A program made the position numbers and the translations under genes. The notes under the pieces were generated by a model. It searched no databases, was not told the DNA's origin, and saw nothing but the letters and a program-made list of their open reading frames with translations. This document shows positions 4,444 to 5,571 of a stretch of 5,571 nucleotides of DNA, piece after piece (within the stretch, counting starts at the first letter, position 1; every line of letters begins with the position of its first letter). The stretch comes from Deltaproteobacteria bacterium. Its GTDB lineage: Bacteria; Myxococcota_A; Polyangia; Polyangiales; Houyiibacteriaceae. The stretch is taken from assembly GCA_027295555.1 (NCBI GenBank), contig JAPUKT010000269.1:1-5571 (forward strand), in the 5' to 3' direction.

Positions 4444-5571
4444 ATGTACGACCTCAAGATCGTTGGCGGTACTCTCGTGGACGGAACGGGAAGAGACCGA
4501 TACGCGGGCGACGTCGGTATCAAGGATGGGAAGATCGTAGCGGTCGGCGCGTGCGACGAGAGCGCCGCCGAAACCATCGACGCGAATGGGGCAGTCGTCG
4601 CGCCCGGGTTCGTCGATATCCATACCCACTACGACGGGCAGATCAGCTGGGATGAAGAGCTAGCGCCATCGTCCATCCATGGGGTGACCACGTGTGCCAT
4701 GGGCAACTGCGGCGTCGGCTTCGCACCCGTGCGTCCGAACGATCATGCAAAGCTCATCGAGCTCATGGAAGGGGTCGAAGACATCCCCGGCACGGCTCTT
4801 TCGGAGGGGATCACCTGGGGGTGGGAGAGCTTTCCAGAGTACATGGATGCTCTCGATCGGATGCCTCACACGATCAATTTCCTCGCGCACGTGCCCCACG
4901 ACGCGCTTCGCGTTTACGTCATGGGCGAGCGCGGCGTGTATGACCAAGCTGCGACTGGCGAGGATATCGCGGAGATGCGTCGATTGCTCCGCATCGCGCT
5001 GGAAGCGGGTGCCGTCGGCTTCAGCACGGGCCGAAGCGACAATCATCGCACCGCCGTCGGCGATTGGACCCCTTCCTCCGAGGCGGGCGGTGACGAATTG
5101 GCGGGTATCGCGGAAGCCTTCGTCGGCTTGAACCACGGCGTCCTGCAAGCGGTGAACGACTTCAACATTCTTCATGGCGACGACCTTTTCGAGGCCGAGT
5201 GGGCCGTGCTCGAGCAGATGCTCGGTGCTGCTGGCGGACGGCCCATGAGCGTTTCGACCATGCAACGGGATCACAGCCCAGAGCAGTGGAAGTGGATCCT
5301 GAACCGCGCGACCAAGTGCGCCGAAAAAGGCTACGACGTCCGATGCCAAGTCGCTTCGCGCGGAATCGGGGTGATGCTCGGCCTACAAGCGACGTTCCAT
5401 CCCTTCATGGGTTTTCCTAGCTACAAGGCCATCAGTCATTTGCCGCTTGCCGAGCGGGTCCAGGCCATGCGCGACCCGGAGCTCAAGGCGCGGATGATTC
5501 AAGAGAAGAGCCAACCGGTGGCCGGAGACGGCAGCATGCTTCCGCCGTTGGCAGACTTCTTCTTGTCCAAT
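4444..5571 (+). CDS. Amidohydrolase, D-aminoacylase / N-acyl-D-amino-acid deacylase family (partial)
   Basis: Members of this amidohydrolase-superfamily group hydrolyse the amide bond of N-acyl-D-amino acids or related compounds at a zinc site in the cytoplasm. The reading frame is open for 376 codons to the window end. Family members are usually about 480-580 residues, so the C-terminal third is missing here. The N-terminal small beta domain begins MYDLKIVGGTLVDGTG (1-16). APGFVDIHTHYDGQ (53-66) gives the metal ligands H60 and H62, and SSIHGVTTCAMGNCGVGFAP (76-95) gives the conserved Cys89 of the NCG motif. These align with H67, H69 and C96 of Alcaligenes D-aminoacylase at a constant offset of seven. 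GAVGFSTGR (189-197) and LPLAERVQAMRDP (333-345) are also family-typical. The two later histidine ligands of true D-aminoacylases are not evident, so the exact substrate should not be assumed. The start is supported by AAAGG at 4431. The gene appears to be transcribed from its own promoter. Confidence 0.9.
   Translation, partial: MYDLKIVGGTLVDGTGRDRYAGDVGIKDGKIVAVGACDESAAETIDANGAVVAPGFVDIHTHYDGQISWDEELAPSSIHGVTTCAMGNCGVGFAPVRPNDHAKLIELMEGVEDIPGTALSEGITWGWESFPEYMDALDRMPHTINFLAHVPHDALRVYVMGERGVYDQAATGEDIAEMRRLLRIALEAGAVGFSTGRSDNHRTAVGDWTPSSEAGGDELAGIAEAFVGLNHGVLQAVNDFNILHGDDLFEAEWAVLEQMLGAAGGRPMSVSTMQRDHSPEQWKWILNRATKCAEKGYDVRCQVASRGIGVMLGLQATFHPFMGFPSYKAISHLPLAERVQAMRDPELKARMIQEKSQPVAGDGSMLPPLADFFLSN

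Noticed and set aside
4018..4629. Minus-strand open frame of 203 codons over the lipoprotein and amidohydrolase starts
   Set aside because: It runs opposite three better-supported features and has no recognisable domain.
4660..5349. Minus-strand open frame of 229 codons opposite the amidohydrolase
   Set aside because: It is a shadow of the amidohydrolase gene, which has clear metal-binding motifs on the + strand.

Overview
The window is a GC-rich bacterial chromosomal segment (roughly 60% G+C by eye) with tightly packed genes, all on the + strand. Gene content and codon use fit an environmental proteobacterium in the broad sense, such as a deltaproteobacterial, myxobacterial or Binatota-like lineage. 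This placement is an inference from protein style: no rRNA or other phylogenetic marker beyond EF-G is present, so I hold it loosely.

Layout. Positions 1-42 are a short leader. Positions 43-2133 encode a complete elongation factor G of the 'EF-G 2' type, not accompanied by the str-operon genes rpsL, rpsG or tuf on its downstream side. A 114-base gap follows, then three closely spaced genes: a 95-residue pterin-4a-carbinolamine dehydratase (2248-2535), an FAD-dependent oxidoreductase of the DAO fold that resembles FOXRED1 (2549-3814), and a small lipoprotein carrying a lytic-transglycosylase-like domain (3787-4269). The last gene starts inside the 3' end of the oxidoreductase gene (28-base overlap). 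Next to its stop codon lies a short, frameshifted remnant of the C-terminus of a CopA-type copper P-type ATPase (about 4276-4424). The likely promoter and ribosome binding site of the last gene lie in and just after that remnant. The last gene, an amidohydrolase of the D-aminoacylase / N-acyl-D-amino-acid deacylase group, begins at 4444 and runs off the window end, still open after 376 codons.

How the genes relate. The dehydratase, oxidoreductase and lipoprotein are spaced like a co-transcribed unit, but no shared pathway is evident: pterin recycling, flavin-dependent oxidation and cell-wall cleavage are different jobs. The amidohydrolase has its own candidate promoter. I see no CRISPR array, tRNA, rRNA, insertion sequence or convincing intrinsic terminator. 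I do not see a coherent undescribed system. The most notable items are the copA remnant fused tail-to-head with the lipoprotein gene, the cysteine-rich version of the transglycosylase-like domain, and an amidohydrolase that keeps the HxH and Cys metal motif but seems to lack the two later histidine ligands.
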